A stretch of 64,000 nt of DNA from Lachnospiraceae bacterium UBA7179 (GTDB taxonomy: Bacteria; Bacillota; Clostridia; Lachnospirales; Lachnospiraceae), in NCBI GenBank assembly GCA_002491195.1, contig DKVL01000090.1:5600-69599 (forward strand), given 5' to 3'. The notes beneath the pieces were generated by a model that did not search any database, was not told the origin of the DNA, and saw only the letters and a program-made list of their open reading frames with translations. A program made the position numbers and the translations under genes. This document shows, in pieces, positions 35,827-44,569 of this stretch; the stretch's first letter is position 1; every line of letters starts with the position of its first letter.

Positions 35827-36747
35827 ATGAGTAAAGGTTTTAAGGATTTACTGCAAAAAGTTTACGAGTGCGACCGCAAAACGGTTGCCGTCGCTGTGGC
35901 CGAGGACGAACCGGTATTGGAGGCTGTGCAGGCTGCAAAGGAGAAAGGCATTGCCGACGCGATCCTTGTCGGGGATGAGGCAAAGATCAAAGAGATCGCT
36001 GCCAGCATGAACATGGATCTGACAGGTTTTGAGATCATCAATGAACCAGACCACGTACAGGCTGCACACACAGCAGTCAAACTTGTCCATGACGGCAAGG
36101 CTGACATGTACATGAAGGGATTGATCGACACAAAGAATTTCTTAAAGAGCGTCCTCGATAAGGAAGTCGGTCTCCGCACAGGCCGGGCGCTTTCTCACGT
36201 ATGCGTATTTGAGATCAAGGGCATCGACCGTCTTCTGTTCTTATCTGACGTCGCGTTCATGACCTATCCTACACTGGAGGACAAAGTTGCCATCATCAAC
36301 AACACCGTGGAAGTCTGCCATGCATGCGGTATCGCAGAGCCAAAGGTTGCCCCTGTTGCCGCGGTCGAGGTTGTCAATCCGAAGATGCCCTGCACCGTTG
36401 ACGCCGACGAACTTGCAAAGATGAACGCGGAAGGCAAGATCACAGGCTGCGTGATCGACGGACCACTCTCTATGGATATGGCAATCGATAGCGCCGCAGC
36501 TGCACATAAGGGCGGTACAGACAGGAAGATCGCAGGTGACGCTGATGTCATTCTCTTCCCTGATATCCATGCCGGAAACCTTGTATACAAAGTACTGACA
36601 CATCTCTGCGAAGTGAAGAACGGCAACATCCTGACTGGTACAGCGGCTCCTGTTATCCTGACATCACGCTCTGACAGCTTTGAGGCCAAGCTCAACTCCA
36701 TCGCTCTGGCCGCCGTTGTAGCAGAATCCATGAAAAAAGCGAAATAG
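35827..36747 (+). CDS. ptb: Phosphate butyryltransferase
   Basis: 306-residue enzyme that turns butyryl-CoA and phosphate into butyryl phosphate and CoA. It belongs to the phosphate acetyl/butaryl transferase family: SHVCVFEIKGIDRLLFLSDV, CVIDGPLSMDMAIDSAAA, DADVILFPDIHAGNLVYK and TGTAAPVILTSRSDS are the conserved blocks of Ptb. ATG 35827 lies behind a modest GAGGTG; the open frame extends upstream to 35746 but that part is the leader. Followed by buk with a 108-bp gap. Confidence 0.93.
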   Translation: MSKGFKDLLQKVYECDRKTVAVAVAEDEPVLEAVQAAKEKGIADAILVGDEAKIKEIAASMNMDLTGFEIINEPDHVQAAHTAVKLVHDGKADMYMKGLIDTKNFLKSVLDKEVGLRTGRALSHVCVFEIKGIDRLLFLSDVAFMTYPTLEDKVAIINNTVEVCHACGIAEPKVAPVAAVEVVNPKMPCTVDADELAKMNAEGKITGCVIDGPLSMDMAIDSAAAAHKGGTDRKIAGDADVILFPDIHAGNLVYKVLTHLCEVKNGNILTGTAAPVILTSRSDSFEAKLNSIALAAVVAESMKKAK

Positions 36748-36855
36748 TTCGTTATGGACTTTCTCGCTGAGCTGTTAATCGATGGTGCAGCTGATATCGC
36801 TGATCATCTTATCAATAACAAAGTTAATGAGTATTTTACCAGGAGGAAAATGAAA

Positions 36856-37923
36856 ATGTCAATCAAAAGCTTGATTATCAATCCAGGCTCCACTTCTACC
36901 AAGATTGGAGTTTTTGAGGATGAGACCTTATTGTTTGAGGAAACCCTGAGACATTCTACCGAAGAGATCTCACAGTATGCCACAATCTTTGACCAGAAAG
37001 ATTTTCGCAAGAAAATTATCACAGATCTGTTGGCAGAGAAAAATTTTGATCTCAAATCCCTGAATGTTATTGTCGGACGCGGCGGTATGCTAAAACCGAT
37101 TCCAGGCGGTACATACGCAGTGACAGATGATCTGCTCGCAGACTTAAAGGTCGGTGTACAGGGACAACACGCTTCCAATCTCGGCGGTATTCTTGCAAAG
37201 GAAATCGGTGACGAGATCGGCGTACCTTCCTATATCGTCGATCCTGTCGTCGTAGACGAGCTGATGCCGATCGCAAGATATTCCGGCATGGCTGAGATTC
37301 CCCGCGGAAGCATCTTCCACGCACTGAACCAAAAGGCTGTTGCAAAAAGATATGCGGCAGAAATCGGAAAACCATATGAATCCCTGCGTCTGATCGTTGT
37401 CCATATGGGCGGCGGCGTATCTGTCGGCGCACACGAGAACGGAAAAGTGATCGATGTATTCAGCGCCTTTGACGGCGATGGCGCTTTCTCTCCAGAACGC
37501 GCTGGCGGTGTTCCCTGTGGTGCGCTTGTCAAACTGTGTTTCTCAGGCAAGTATACAGAGAAAGAAATCTACAGCAAGCTCATCGGCAAAGGAGGCTTCA
37601 ATTCTTACCTGAATACAAATGACATGCGTGAAGTGACAAAACTCGCCAATGAGGGAAATGAGAAGGCGAAAGAGGCAAAAGAAGCATTCCTGCTGCAAGT
37701 GTCCAAGGATATCGGCTCTATGGCCTGCGTATTAAAAGGAAAAGTCGACCAGATCATTGTTACTGGCGGCATCGCTTACGGCGAAGATGTCGTTGCTGCC
37801 CTGAAAGATTACTCGGAGTGGATTGCACCATTTACTGTATATCCCGGTGAAGATGAATTACTTGCGCTCGCAAAAGGCGCTCTTCGCGTCATGAACGGTG
37901 AAGAAAAGCCAATGGAATATTAA
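36856..37923 (+). CDS. buk: Butyrate kinase
   Basis: 355-residue ASKHA-fold kinase that forms butyrate and ATP from butyryl phosphate, the last step of the pathway. Signature parts are INPGSTSTKIGVFEDE at the N-terminus, VHMGGGVSVGAHENG, and the adenosine motif IIVTGGIAYGEDV. ATG 36856 lies nine bases after AGGAGG; ATG 36850 is too close. The frame is open back to 36754, only 6 bp after ptb, and would add 34 residues, but no ribosome site supports that. Co-transcribed with ptb. Confidence 0.96.
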   Translation: MSIKSLIINPGSTSTKIGVFEDETLLFEETLRHSTEEISQYATIFDQKDFRKKIITDLLAEKNFDLKSLNVIVGRGGMLKPIPGGTYAVTDDLLADLKVGVQGQHASNLGGILAKEIGDEIGVPSYIVDPVVVDELMPIARYSGMAEIPRGSIFHALNQKAVAKRYAAEIGKPYESLRLIVVHMGGGVSVGAHENGKVIDVFSAFDGDGAFSPERAGGVPCGALVKLCFSGKYTEKEIYSKLIGKGGFNSYLNTNDMREVTKLANEGNEKAKEAKEAFLLQVSKDIGSMACVLKGKVDQIIVTGGIAYGEDVVAALKDYSEWIAPFTVYPGEDELLALAKGALRVMNGEEKPMEY

Positions 37924-37937
37924 TTGAACATAAAAGG

Positions 37938-37979
37938 ACAGGGTTTAAACCAGTTCATTGGTCTAAACCCTGTTTTTTA
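37938..37979. terminator. Terminator of ptb-buk
   Basis: ACAGGGTTTA and TAAACCCTGT form a ten-base stem, with inner ACCA/TGGT pairing, then TTTTTTA. Confidence 0.92.
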
Positions 37980-38021
37980 TTCTTCCGATCCAAAATGCTT
38001 TACTGCTTCCCAGTCCTCATC

Positions 38022-38591
38022 TCAATCCCAGCATCCACAGGAAACAAGCATCAGCAGATCGTCCTTGACCGCCAGATATTCATAATCGCCAGAATAATCT
38101 CCGCCGATCTCAATCACTGCCGCACCAGAAAACCTCTCGAAAATTTCATTTTGTTTTATCTCTGGAACCTGATTGCTGCTCGCAAAAAATCGGATCTCTT
38201 TTTCCAGATATTCCCAATTATGCTCGATCAGGCGCATCTCTCTTGGAATTGCATAATTTTTATATAATTCCTTCCCTTGTGTCAAGCATAGGATTCTCTG
38301 AGCTTTCGAAATATTCCAAAAGTCCTCGTCCCATTCCTCATAGATTGCCATACTCGACAAAACTGCTCTGACATAGGACTCAGGCAAATGGCTTTGTAAG
38401 TATCCTTCAGGAAATGCAAACACATCAAGATAGATTCCCAGCGGAAAACGGTGCGCATAGGCGTGATACCAGTCTTCATGCTGCACTTCCACATCAATCC
38501 ATTCCAGTTCCACGGCAACACGACAAAATCCGTCATAATCCATCACAGTGCTTCTCAACTGTAGCATATGTCTCTCATCAAAAGTATTCAA
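38022..38591 (-). CDS. Hypothetical protein
   Basis: 189-residue acidic protein that I do not recognise. It is rich in Tyr, Trp and Glu, has no membrane segment, and contains a segment AAVIEIGGDYSGDYEYLAVK near the C-terminus that resembles beta strands of SMI1/KNR4-like or immunity-type proteins; this is only an impression. It starts at TTG 38591 with GGAG eleven bases upstream, or at ATG 38567. It follows the Uma2 gene by 5 bp and is presumably in the same operon. Confidence 0.65.
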   Translation of the reverse strand: MNTFDERHMLQLRSTVMDYDGFCRVAVELEWIDVEVQHEDWYHAYAHRFPLGIYLDVFAFPEGYLQSHLPESYVRAVLSSMAIYEEWDEDFWNISKAQRILCLTQGKELYKNYAIPREMRLIEHNWEYLEKEIRFFASSNQVPEIKQNEIFERFSGAAVIEIGGDYSGDYEYLAVKDDLLMLVSCGCWD

Positions 38592-38596
38592 TCACA

Positions 38597-39139
38597 CTAC
38601 AACTCCAAATTCGACATGCGAATCGTGAGATCTGTATATATCCCAGCAGGAATATCCTCTGTAAAACTGTACTCGTTCATATCGTCCTGATAAAAATTAT
38701 AAACCATCACTCTCGTCTTGTCTGCATCCACAATCCAATACTCACGCACTCCGGCAGAGCGGTATTTGAAAAGCTTTGTGGTATAGTCAATCCTTCTGCT
38801 GGCAGGAGATACCACCTCTATAATCCAGTCAGGCGCACCGTTACACCCTCTGTCATCCAGCTTATTCTCATCGCAGATAATACAGATATCCGGTTCCACA
38901 TAACTCTTATCATCAGCATCAACAAAGACGCCAAACGGAGTGATATCCACTTCACCCTTAAAACCGTTTCTTCTGATATGCTCCCGAATCGTCGCAAACA
39001 ATTCACCGACAATTCTCTGATGATTTCTTGTCGCTGGTGCCATATAATATACTTTTCCATCAATGAGCTCTGCCCGTTGTCCATCTGGAAGATTATAGAT
39101 GTCGTTTATTGTGTAGGTATTTAATTCTGTTAATGCCAT
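38597..39139 (-). CDS. Uma2-family (DUF820) PD-(D/E)XK nuclease-like protein
   Basis: 180-residue protein of the Uma2 family, restriction-endonuclease-like fold. The core is YVEPDICIICDE, then PDWIIEVVSPASRRIDYTTK and GVREYWIVD, with Asp, Glu and Lys in catalytic positions. The cellular role of the family is unknown; it is very common in cyanobacteria and some Clostridia. ATG 39139 follows AAGGAG. A TATAAT box lies about 70 bp upstream. Confidence 0.88.
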   Translation of the reverse strand: MALTELNTYTINDIYNLPDGQRAELIDGKVYYMAPATRNHQRIVGELFATIREHIRRNGFKGEVDITPFGVFVDADDKSYVEPDICIICDENKLDDRGCNGAPDWIIEVVSPASRRIDYTTKLFKYRSAGVREYWIVDADKTRVMVYNFYQDDMNEYSFTEDIPAGIYTDLTIRMSNLEL

Positions 39140-39237
39140 TGTTATTCTCCTTATCTCTTGCATGAAACTATCCAGCACTATGCTGCATACTGCCTAATTT
39201 TTTAATATATTAATTATACCCTATTTTTCGACAAAAT

Positions 39238-39270
39238 AAAACCCCAAAGGACAAATCCTTTGAGGTTTTA
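39238..39270 (-). terminator. Terminator of the butyryl-CoA operon
   Basis: AAAACCCCAAAGGA and TCCTTTGAGGTTTT pair around CAAA. It lies 22 bp after the etfA stop codon and ends the operon that begins at thl. Confidence 0.85.
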
Positions 39271-39291
39271 TGTAAAATTTATTATTTGAGA

Positions 39292-40335
39292 TTATTTATT
39301 GGCAACTGCAGCCTTGATCTGCTCTGTAAGCATCGGCACAATCTTATTTAAATCGCCTACAATACCATAATCCGCCACATCAAAGATCGGCGCTGTCTCA
39401 TCCTTGTTGATTGCGATAATAATATCCGACTCTTCCATACCGGCCAAATGCTGGATCGCACCCGAGATACCGATTGCAAAATATACATTCGGACGAACAG
39501 TCTTACCAGTCTGTCCCACCTGCAGATCCTTGCTCTTCCAGCCGGCATCCACCACTGCACGGGAGCAGCTCACTGTACCGCCGATTGCCTCAGCAAGATC
39601 ATCAAGGATCTTGAAGTTTTCTGGGCTTCCCACGCCACGTCCGCCAGATACGAGAATCTTTGCGTCCATGATGTCCACTGTGTCTGTGAGATTCTTGACA
39701 ACCTCAACAATCTCCACATACTTGTTATCCGGTGTAAATCCAGGATTGAACTCCTCGATCACAGCCTTAGCGCCTTCCTTCTTCTCCAGCTTCTGCATAA
39801 CGCCGGGACGTACTGTCGCCATCTGCGGACGGAAATCAGGACATGCGATCGTAGCAATCGTATTCCCGCCAAATGCAGGACGTGTCATGAGCAGCTGATT
39901 ATGCTTCTGCTCCTTACCTGGAATCGGATTGATCGGGAAATCGCCGATCTCAAGTGAGGTACAGTCTGCTGTCAAACCTGTGTGAACTCTCGCAGAAACG
40001 CGCGGTCCTAAATCACGGCCGATCGCTGTAGCGCCCACCAGTAAGATCTCTGGCTTATATTTGTTAATGACAGATGCCAGTGCATGAGCATACGGTTCTG
40101 TTCTGTACTCTTTCAATTCCGGATCATCTACCACAATCACTCTATCTGCACCGTAAGCGGCAAGCTCGTCCGCCAGGCTCTTTACATCGCTTCCGACCAA
40201 TACTGCTGTTACCTCTGCAGACAATTTCTCTGCAAGTCTCTTACCTTCGCCGATCAGCTCAAGGGCAATACCGCTCACCTTGTTATCCACCTGCTGTGCG
40301 AAGACAAACACGCCTTTATATTCTTCTAAATTCAT
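39292..40335 (-). CDS. etfA: Electron transfer flavoprotein alpha subunit
   Basis: 347-residue subunit of the EtfAB complex that works with butyryl-CoA dehydrogenase. In Clostridia this complex bifurcates electrons from NADH to crotonyl-CoA and ferredoxin. The C-terminal FAD domain shows VSGGRGVGSPENF, SRAVVDAGWK, QVGQTGKTVRPNVYFAIGIS and AINKDETAPIFDVADYGIVG. It is the last gene of the operon; a 180-bp gap with a hairpin separates it from etfB. ATG 40335 follows GGAGG. Confidence 0.97.
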   Translation of the reverse strand: MNLEEYKGVFVFAQQVDNKVSGIALELIGEGKRLAEKLSAEVTAVLVGSDVKSLADELAAYGADRVIVVDDPELKEYRTEPYAHALASVINKYKPEILLVGATAIGRDLGPRVSARVHTGLTADCTSLEIGDFPINPIPGKEQKHNQLLMTRPAFGGNTIATIACPDFRPQMATVRPGVMQKLEKKEGAKAVIEEFNPGFTPDNKYVEIVEVVKNLTDTVDIMDAKILVSGGRGVGSPENFKILDDLAEAIGGTVSCSRAVVDAGWKSKDLQVGQTGKTVRPNVYFAIGISGAIQHLAGMEESDIIIAINKDETAPIFDVADYGIVGDLNKIVPMLTEQIKAAVANK

Positions 40336-40374
40336 GATTAACCTCCATTATAATCTAAGAGTTCTATAACGATT

Positions 40375-40445
40375 CCGTGCCTTCCTGATTAAAAGCATCA
40401 AACCATGCAAAAATCATTTTGCGTTTGACCTGATGCACGGCACAA
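40375..40445 (-). repeat. Nested intergenic hairpin between etfB and etfA
   Basis: Nested arms CCGTGC/GCACGG, GCATCAAA/TTTGA-CCT-GATGC and GCAAAA/TTTTGC form a branched or long stem. It lies 70 bp after the etfB stop codon and before the etfA ribosome site. It does not share the AAGAACGC arms of the other elements. Confidence 0.5.
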
Positions 40446-40515
40446 TTCAAGTTTTCTCATGGTCATACACAGACCTGTGCTGATATCCATCACTTCTATA
40501 TCATAATAGAATGTA

Positions 40516-41298
40516 TTAGATAACATGCTTCTCTTTTAACTTGTCCATAATGTATGTTACAGATTCCGCAGGATCTAATGTAACCTTCTCGCCCTGTCCT
40601 TTTCTCACCTTATCAGATGCCCTTGCGATCTGTGTCGGTGAACCTTTGAGTCCAAGATTGGAATCCTCTACATCCTTCAAGTCAGCTCTGCCCCATGTGG
40701 TAATCTCTGCCTTGTATGCGTCAAAGATTCCACCCGGAGTCATATAACGGGGCTCGTTCAACTCAGCAAGCGCTGTGATCAGACAAGGCATCTTCGCTTT
40801 CAACACATGATATCTGTCATCATACTGACGCTCTACGATCACACTATCCCCATCAATCTTGATATTCTGCGCATAAGAGATCACCGGGATACCAAGGTGC
40901 TCTGAAATCTGCGGACCAACCTGTGCGGTATCGCCGTCGATTGCCTGACGGCCTGTGATGATCAGGTCATACTCAAGGTTTCTAAGCGCGCCTGCAAGTG
41001 TCTGGGAAGTAGCCCATGTATCTGCTCCGCCGAGAACCCTGTCAGTTACCAGGATACCCTTGTCCGCGCCCATAGCAATTGCTTCCCGGAGTACTTCCTC
41101 CGCTTTTGGAAGTCCCATTGTTACAACCGTTACTTCTGCACCATACTGATCCTTTAATCTCAATGCTGCCTCAAGACCTGCCTTGTCATCAGGATTCATG
41201 ATTGTCAGCATAGCTGCTCTATCAAGTGTACCATCAGGATTAAACTTAACGCCACCCTTTGTATCAGGTACCTGTTTCACACATACTACAACTTTCAT
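40516..41298 (-). CDS. etfB: Electron transfer flavoprotein beta subunit
   Basis: 260-residue partner of EtfA. It begins MKVVVCVKQVPDTKGGVKFN, has NPDDKAGLEAALRLKD and the nucleotide-binding stretch ITGRQAIDGDTAQVGPQ typical of clostridial EtfB. The second FAD or AMP is held here in bifurcating complexes. ATG 41298 follows AAGGAG. Its start is 154 bp after bcd; that gap is filled by a repeat element. Confidence 0.97.
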   Translation of the reverse strand: MKVVVCVKQVPDTKGGVKFNPDGTLDRAAMLTIMNPDDKAGLEAALRLKDQYGAEVTVVTMGLPKAEEVLREAIAMGADKGILVTDRVLGGADTWATSQTLAGALRNLEYDLIITGRQAIDGDTAQVGPQISEHLGIPVISYAQNIKIDGDSVIVERQYDDRYHVLKAKMPCLITALAELNEPRYMTPGGIFDAYKAEITTWGRADLKDVEDSNLGLKGSPTQIARASDKVRKGQGEKVTLDPAESVTYIMDKLKEKHVI

Positions 41299-41363
41299 GT
41301 TTATTCTCCTTATATTTTATTTTTTCAAAATGCGATATTTTTACTACCACCGTCTGAATCACT

Positions 41364-41448
41364 CAGAAGAACGCTGCCCTTTGCGTTCTTCTAAAAACTT
41401 AGTAAATCTTAGCGCATGTCCTCTATGCGCTTAGATGCACTTAGTTTT
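41364..41448 (-). repeat. Two-hairpin intergenic element, copy C
   Basis: First hairpin on the + strand: AGAAGAACGC (41365-41374) and GCGTTCTTCT (41383-41392). Second: ATCTTAGCGCAT (41406-41417) and ATGCGCTTAGAT (41425-41436), flanked by AACTTAGT/ACTTAGTT. It begins 5 bp after the bcd stop codon and lies before etfB, inside the operon. It shares form and first-hairpin sequence with copy D. Confidence 0.7.
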
Positions 41449-41452
41449 TTAT

Positions 41453-42619
41453 TTATTTCAAAAGGTTCGATGAGATAACCATTCTCTGAACTTCGCTTGT
41501 TCCTTCGTAGATCTCTGTGATCTTGGCATCTCTCATCATGCGCTCTACTTCGTACTCTCTCGTGTAGCCATAACCGCCGTGCAGCTGAACAGCCTTTGTG
41601 GTAACTTCCATAGCCATCTCTGCAGCGTATAACTTCGCCATAGCTGCTTCTACATTGTAAGAAGTCTTGTGATCCTTCGTGTACTGATCCTTTGTGCACG
41701 CAGCCTTGTAAACCATAAACTGGGCAGCCTGTGCCTTTGTAGCCATATCTGCAAGCTGGAACTGTGTATTCTGGAACGCGCCGATCGCACGTCCGAACTG
41801 CTTTCTCTCTTTCACATAAGCAATTGTTCTCTCCAGAGCGCCCTCGCCGATACCAAGCGCCTGCGCAGCGATACCGATACGTCCGCCGTCAAGTGTGTGC
41901 ATCGCGATACCAAAGCCCTTGCCCTGCTGTCCCAGCATATTCTCCTTCGGGATACGGCAGTCTGTGAAGATCAGCTCATACGTAGAAGAACCGCGGATAC
42001 CCATCTTCTTCTCTTTTGTACCAAATGAGAATCCAGGTGTGCCCTTCTCCACGATAAATGAAGAAATTTCTTTTGTCATTCTGCCACGCTTCTCGATCAT
42101 GCCTGTGATTGCAAAAATCACATATACATCGGCCTCTTTACCGTTTGTGATAAAAATCTTTGATCCGTTGAGAACCCACTCATCGCCATCCAGCACAGCC
42201 TTTGTCTGCTGTCCCTGTGCGTCTGTACCTGCACCCGGCTCTGTCAGACCGAAAGCGCCGATCTTCTTACCGCTTGCAAGATCAGGCAGATATTTCTGCT
42301 TCTGCTCCTCTGTGCCAAATGTAAGGATCGGATCACAGCAGAGGGAAGTATGTGCAGATACGATAACCGCTGTCGTACCGCATACCTTTGCCAGCTCCTC
42401 AACACACATTGCATAAGTCAGGACATCACAGCCCTGTCCGCCATATTCCTTTGGAATAGGAATCCCCATGAAACCAGCCTTAGCCATTTTCTCGACAGTT
42501 GCCCTTGGGAACTCCTCTGTCTCATCTACCTCGATTGCAAGAGGCTTTACCTCTTTCTCAGCGAACTCTTTGAAGAGTGTTCTCGCCATCTCATGCTCTT
42601 TACTTAATGTAAAATCCAT
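41453..42619 (-). CDS. bcd: Butyryl-CoA dehydrogenase
   Basis: 388-residue FAD-dependent acyl-CoA dehydrogenase that reduces crotonyl-CoA to butyryl-CoA with EtfAB. Blocks seen: FGLTEPGAGTDA, KIFITNG, and QLHGGYGYTREYEVERMMRD, where the catalytic Glu follows YTR. Length is the norm for short-chain acyl-CoA dehydrogenases. ATG 42619 follows GGAGG; an upstream in-frame start at 42655 has no site. Confidence 0.97.
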   Translation of the reverse strand: MDFTLSKEHEMARTLFKEFAEKEVKPLAIEVDETEEFPRATVEKMAKAGFMGIPIPKEYGGQGCDVLTYAMCVEELAKVCGTTAVIVSAHTSLCCDPILTFGTEEQKQKYLPDLASGKKIGAFGLTEPGAGTDAQGQQTKAVLDGDEWVLNGSKIFITNGKEADVYVIFAITGMIEKRGRMTKEISSFIVEKGTPGFSFGTKEKKMGIRGSSTYELIFTDCRIPKENMLGQQGKGFGIAMHTLDGGRIGIAAQALGIGEGALERTIAYVKERKQFGRAIGAFQNTQFQLADMATKAQAAQFMVYKAACTKDQYTKDHKTSYNVEAAMAKLYAAEMAMEVTTKAVQLHGGYGYTREYEVERMMRDAKITEIYEGTSEVQRMVISSNLLK

Positions 42620-42674
42620 GTTATTATTCCTCCGTTTTATATTTACTTCGATCAATTATTTTTTACCACGAACA

Positions 42675-42752
42675 GCAAGCCACTGTGCCTGTTGCTGTCA
42701 TGAGACCGATCATCCGTCATTTCATGGCAGCGCCTTATGCACAGCGCCTTGC
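42675..42752 (-). repeat. Large intergenic hairpin between hbd and bcd
   Basis: GCAAGCCACTGTGC (42675-42688) and GCACAGCGCCTTGC (42739-42752) pair with two mismatches, with inner GCTGTCATGA/TTCATGGCAGC. It starts 19 bp after the hbd stop codon. Sequence differs from the AAGAACGC elements. Confidence 0.55.
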
Positions 42753-42771
42753 CGCAGCATTATATACTCAA

Positions 42772-43614
42772 TTATTTCTTAGAATAATCATAGAAGCCAG
42801 CGCCTGTCTTCTTTCCAAGCTTTCCAGCGCGCACCATCTTTCTGAGAAGCGGAGACGGTGCATACTTGGAGTCACCTGTCTCAGCATAGATCACTTCCAT
42901 GATCGCAAGCACGATATCCAGTCCTATGTAATCGCCAAGTGCCAGAGGTCCCATCGGATGATTTGCACCGAGCTGCATTGCCACATCGATGTCCGCAACA
43001 CTTGCAACACCTGCCGCATATACATTGATTGCCTCATTGATCATCGGAATCAGGATTCTATTCACTACGAAACCAGCTGCCTCGTTCACCTCTACAGGAG
43101 TCTTGCCGATCTCTACAGCGATACCCTTGATCTTCTCAACCAGTTCTGCCGGCGTATTTGCGCCTGCGATCACTTCTACCAGCTTCATTCTGTCAGCTGG
43201 GTTAAAGAAGTGCATACCAACGAGCGGACGGTCCAGACCAGCACCCATCTCTGTGATAGAAAGGGACGAGGTATTGGTAGCAAAGATACACTCTGGCTTT
43301 ACAATCTCCTGCAGCTCCTTAAATGTAGTCTTCTTGATCTCCATCTTCTCAGGAGCAACCTCGATCACGAGATCACAATCTGTACAGATCTCCTTCAGAC
43401 CAGTAACAATCTTTGCCGCAATTGCATCTGCTTTCTCCTGTGTGATCTTCTCCTTGCCTACGAGGAAGTTCAGATTTTTTAAAATCTTAGCCTTTCCTCC
43501 GTCTGCAAACTCCTGCTTAATATCACATAAGCATACCTCATAGCCATCTGTCATTGCAAATGCCTGTGCAATACCGGAACCCATCGTTCCTGCACCAATA
43601 ATACCAACCTTCAT
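42772..43614 (-). CDS. hbd: 3-hydroxybutyryl-CoA dehydrogenase
   Basis: 280-residue NAD-dependent enzyme that reduces acetoacetyl-CoA to 3-hydroxybutyryl-CoA. The dinucleotide loop is VGIIGAGTMGSGIAQAFA, the catalytic His is in VGMHFFNPADRMKLVEV, and the C-terminal dimer domain has NRILIPMINEAI and GANHPMGPLALGDYIGLD. ATG 43614 follows AGGAGG. Third gene of the operon. Confidence 0.97.
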   Translation of the reverse strand: MKVGIIGAGTMGSGIAQAFAMTDGYEVCLCDIKQEFADGGKAKILKNLNFLVGKEKITQEKADAIAAKIVTGLKEICTDCDLVIEVAPEKMEIKKTTFKELQEIVKPECIFATNTSSLSITEMGAGLDRPLVGMHFFNPADRMKLVEVIAGANTPAELVEKIKGIAVEIGKTPVEVNEAAGFVVNRILIPMINEAINVYAAGVASVADIDVAMQLGANHPMGPLALGDYIGLDIVLAIMEVIYAETGDSKYAPSPLLRKMVRAGKLGKKTGAGFYDYSKK

Positions 43615-43669
43615 TGTCAGTCCTCCTTTATTTTTTGTTTTTCTTTGCACTCTCCAAAAGAATCACCTG

Positions 43670-44455
43670 CTAACAGTTTTTGAACGGCTCCTTCACCTTC
43701 TCCTTGTTCTTGTCAAGAAAAAATGCCATACCATACTTCTGATCCTCTGTCTCGAAGCAGTCGCCAAACAGCTTCTCCTCGATCACAATCGCCTTGTCCA
43801 TATCGACATCAAGTCCCTCATTGATTGCCTTCTTGCAGTTGCGGACTGCGATCGGCGCATTCTTTGCGATGCCTGCCGCCATCTTTTCCGCCTGTACCAT
43901 CAGTTCCTCCGCAGGATATACGGCGTTTACCAGACCGATCCGAAGTGCCTCGTCCGCCTTGATGTTTCTTGCTGTGTAGATCATCTGCTTTGCCATACCT
44001 GCGCCCACAAGACGCGCAAGTCTCTGTGTACCGCCAAAGCCCGGTGTGATGCCAAGGCCAACCTCCGGCTGACCAAACACAGCATTGTCAGAACAGATCC
44101 TGATGTCGCAGCTCATGGAGATCTCGCACCCGCCGCCGAGCGCAAATCCGTTCACTGCCGCGATCACAGGAATCGGGAACGTCTCCAGTTTTCTGAATAC
44201 ATCGTTTCCCTTCTTGCCAAATGCCTCGCCCTCTGCCTTTGTGAGCGTGCTCATCTCACCAATATCCGCACCCGCAACGAATGATTTGGAGCCTGCGCCT
44301 GTGAGGATCAGGCATCTCACCTCATCGAGATTCACAGCGTCAAGTGTCGCATTCAGCTCGTCCAGCACCTGTGAATTTAATGCATTCAGGGCTTTTTCAC
44401 GGTTGATTGTAATCTTTCCAACCGCACCGTTTACTTCATACAAAATAAAATCCAT
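43670..44455 (-). CDS. crt: 3-hydroxybutyryl-CoA dehydratase (crotonase)
   Basis: 261-residue enoyl-CoA hydratase that makes crotonyl-CoA. Oxyanion-hole segments AGADIGEMS and NGFALGGGCEISMSCDIR and the catalytic Glu residues in FGQPEVGLGITPGFGGTQRL are in place. ATG 44455 follows GGAGG; the start at 44467 in frame includes the ribosome site itself. Second gene of the operon after thl. Confidence 0.97.
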   Translation of the reverse strand: MDFILYEVNGAVGKITINREKALNALNSQVLDELNATLDAVNLDEVRCLILTGAGSKSFVAGADIGEMSTLTKAEGEAFGKKGNDVFRKLETFPIPVIAAVNGFALGGGCEISMSCDIRICSDNAVFGQPEVGLGITPGFGGTQRLARLVGAGMAKQMIYTARNIKADEALRIGLVNAVYPAEELMVQAEKMAAGIAKNAPIAVRNCKKAINEGLDVDMDKAIVIEEKLFGDCFETEDQKYGMAFFLDKNKEKVKEPFKNC

Positions 44456-44478
44456 ACTTACCTCCACTCATATAATTT

Positions 44479-44569
44479 CAGAAGAACGCCTGCTCCCGGC
44501 GTTCTTCTGACGCGTAATTTGGAAAATCTGAGCCAGTGTTTTTTACTGGCTTAGATTTTCTTTACGCGT
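44479..44569 (-). repeat. Two-hairpin intergenic element, copy D
   Basis: First hairpin: CAGAAGAACGCC (44479-44490) and GGCGTTCTTCTG (44498-44509), a perfect 12-bp stem with a 7-base loop. Second: GAAAATCTGAGCCAGT pairs with ACTGGCTTAGATTTTC, closed by ACGCGTAA/TTTACGCGT. The outer arm includes the last codons and stop of thl. It lies between thl and crt in the operon. Confidence 0.75.
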
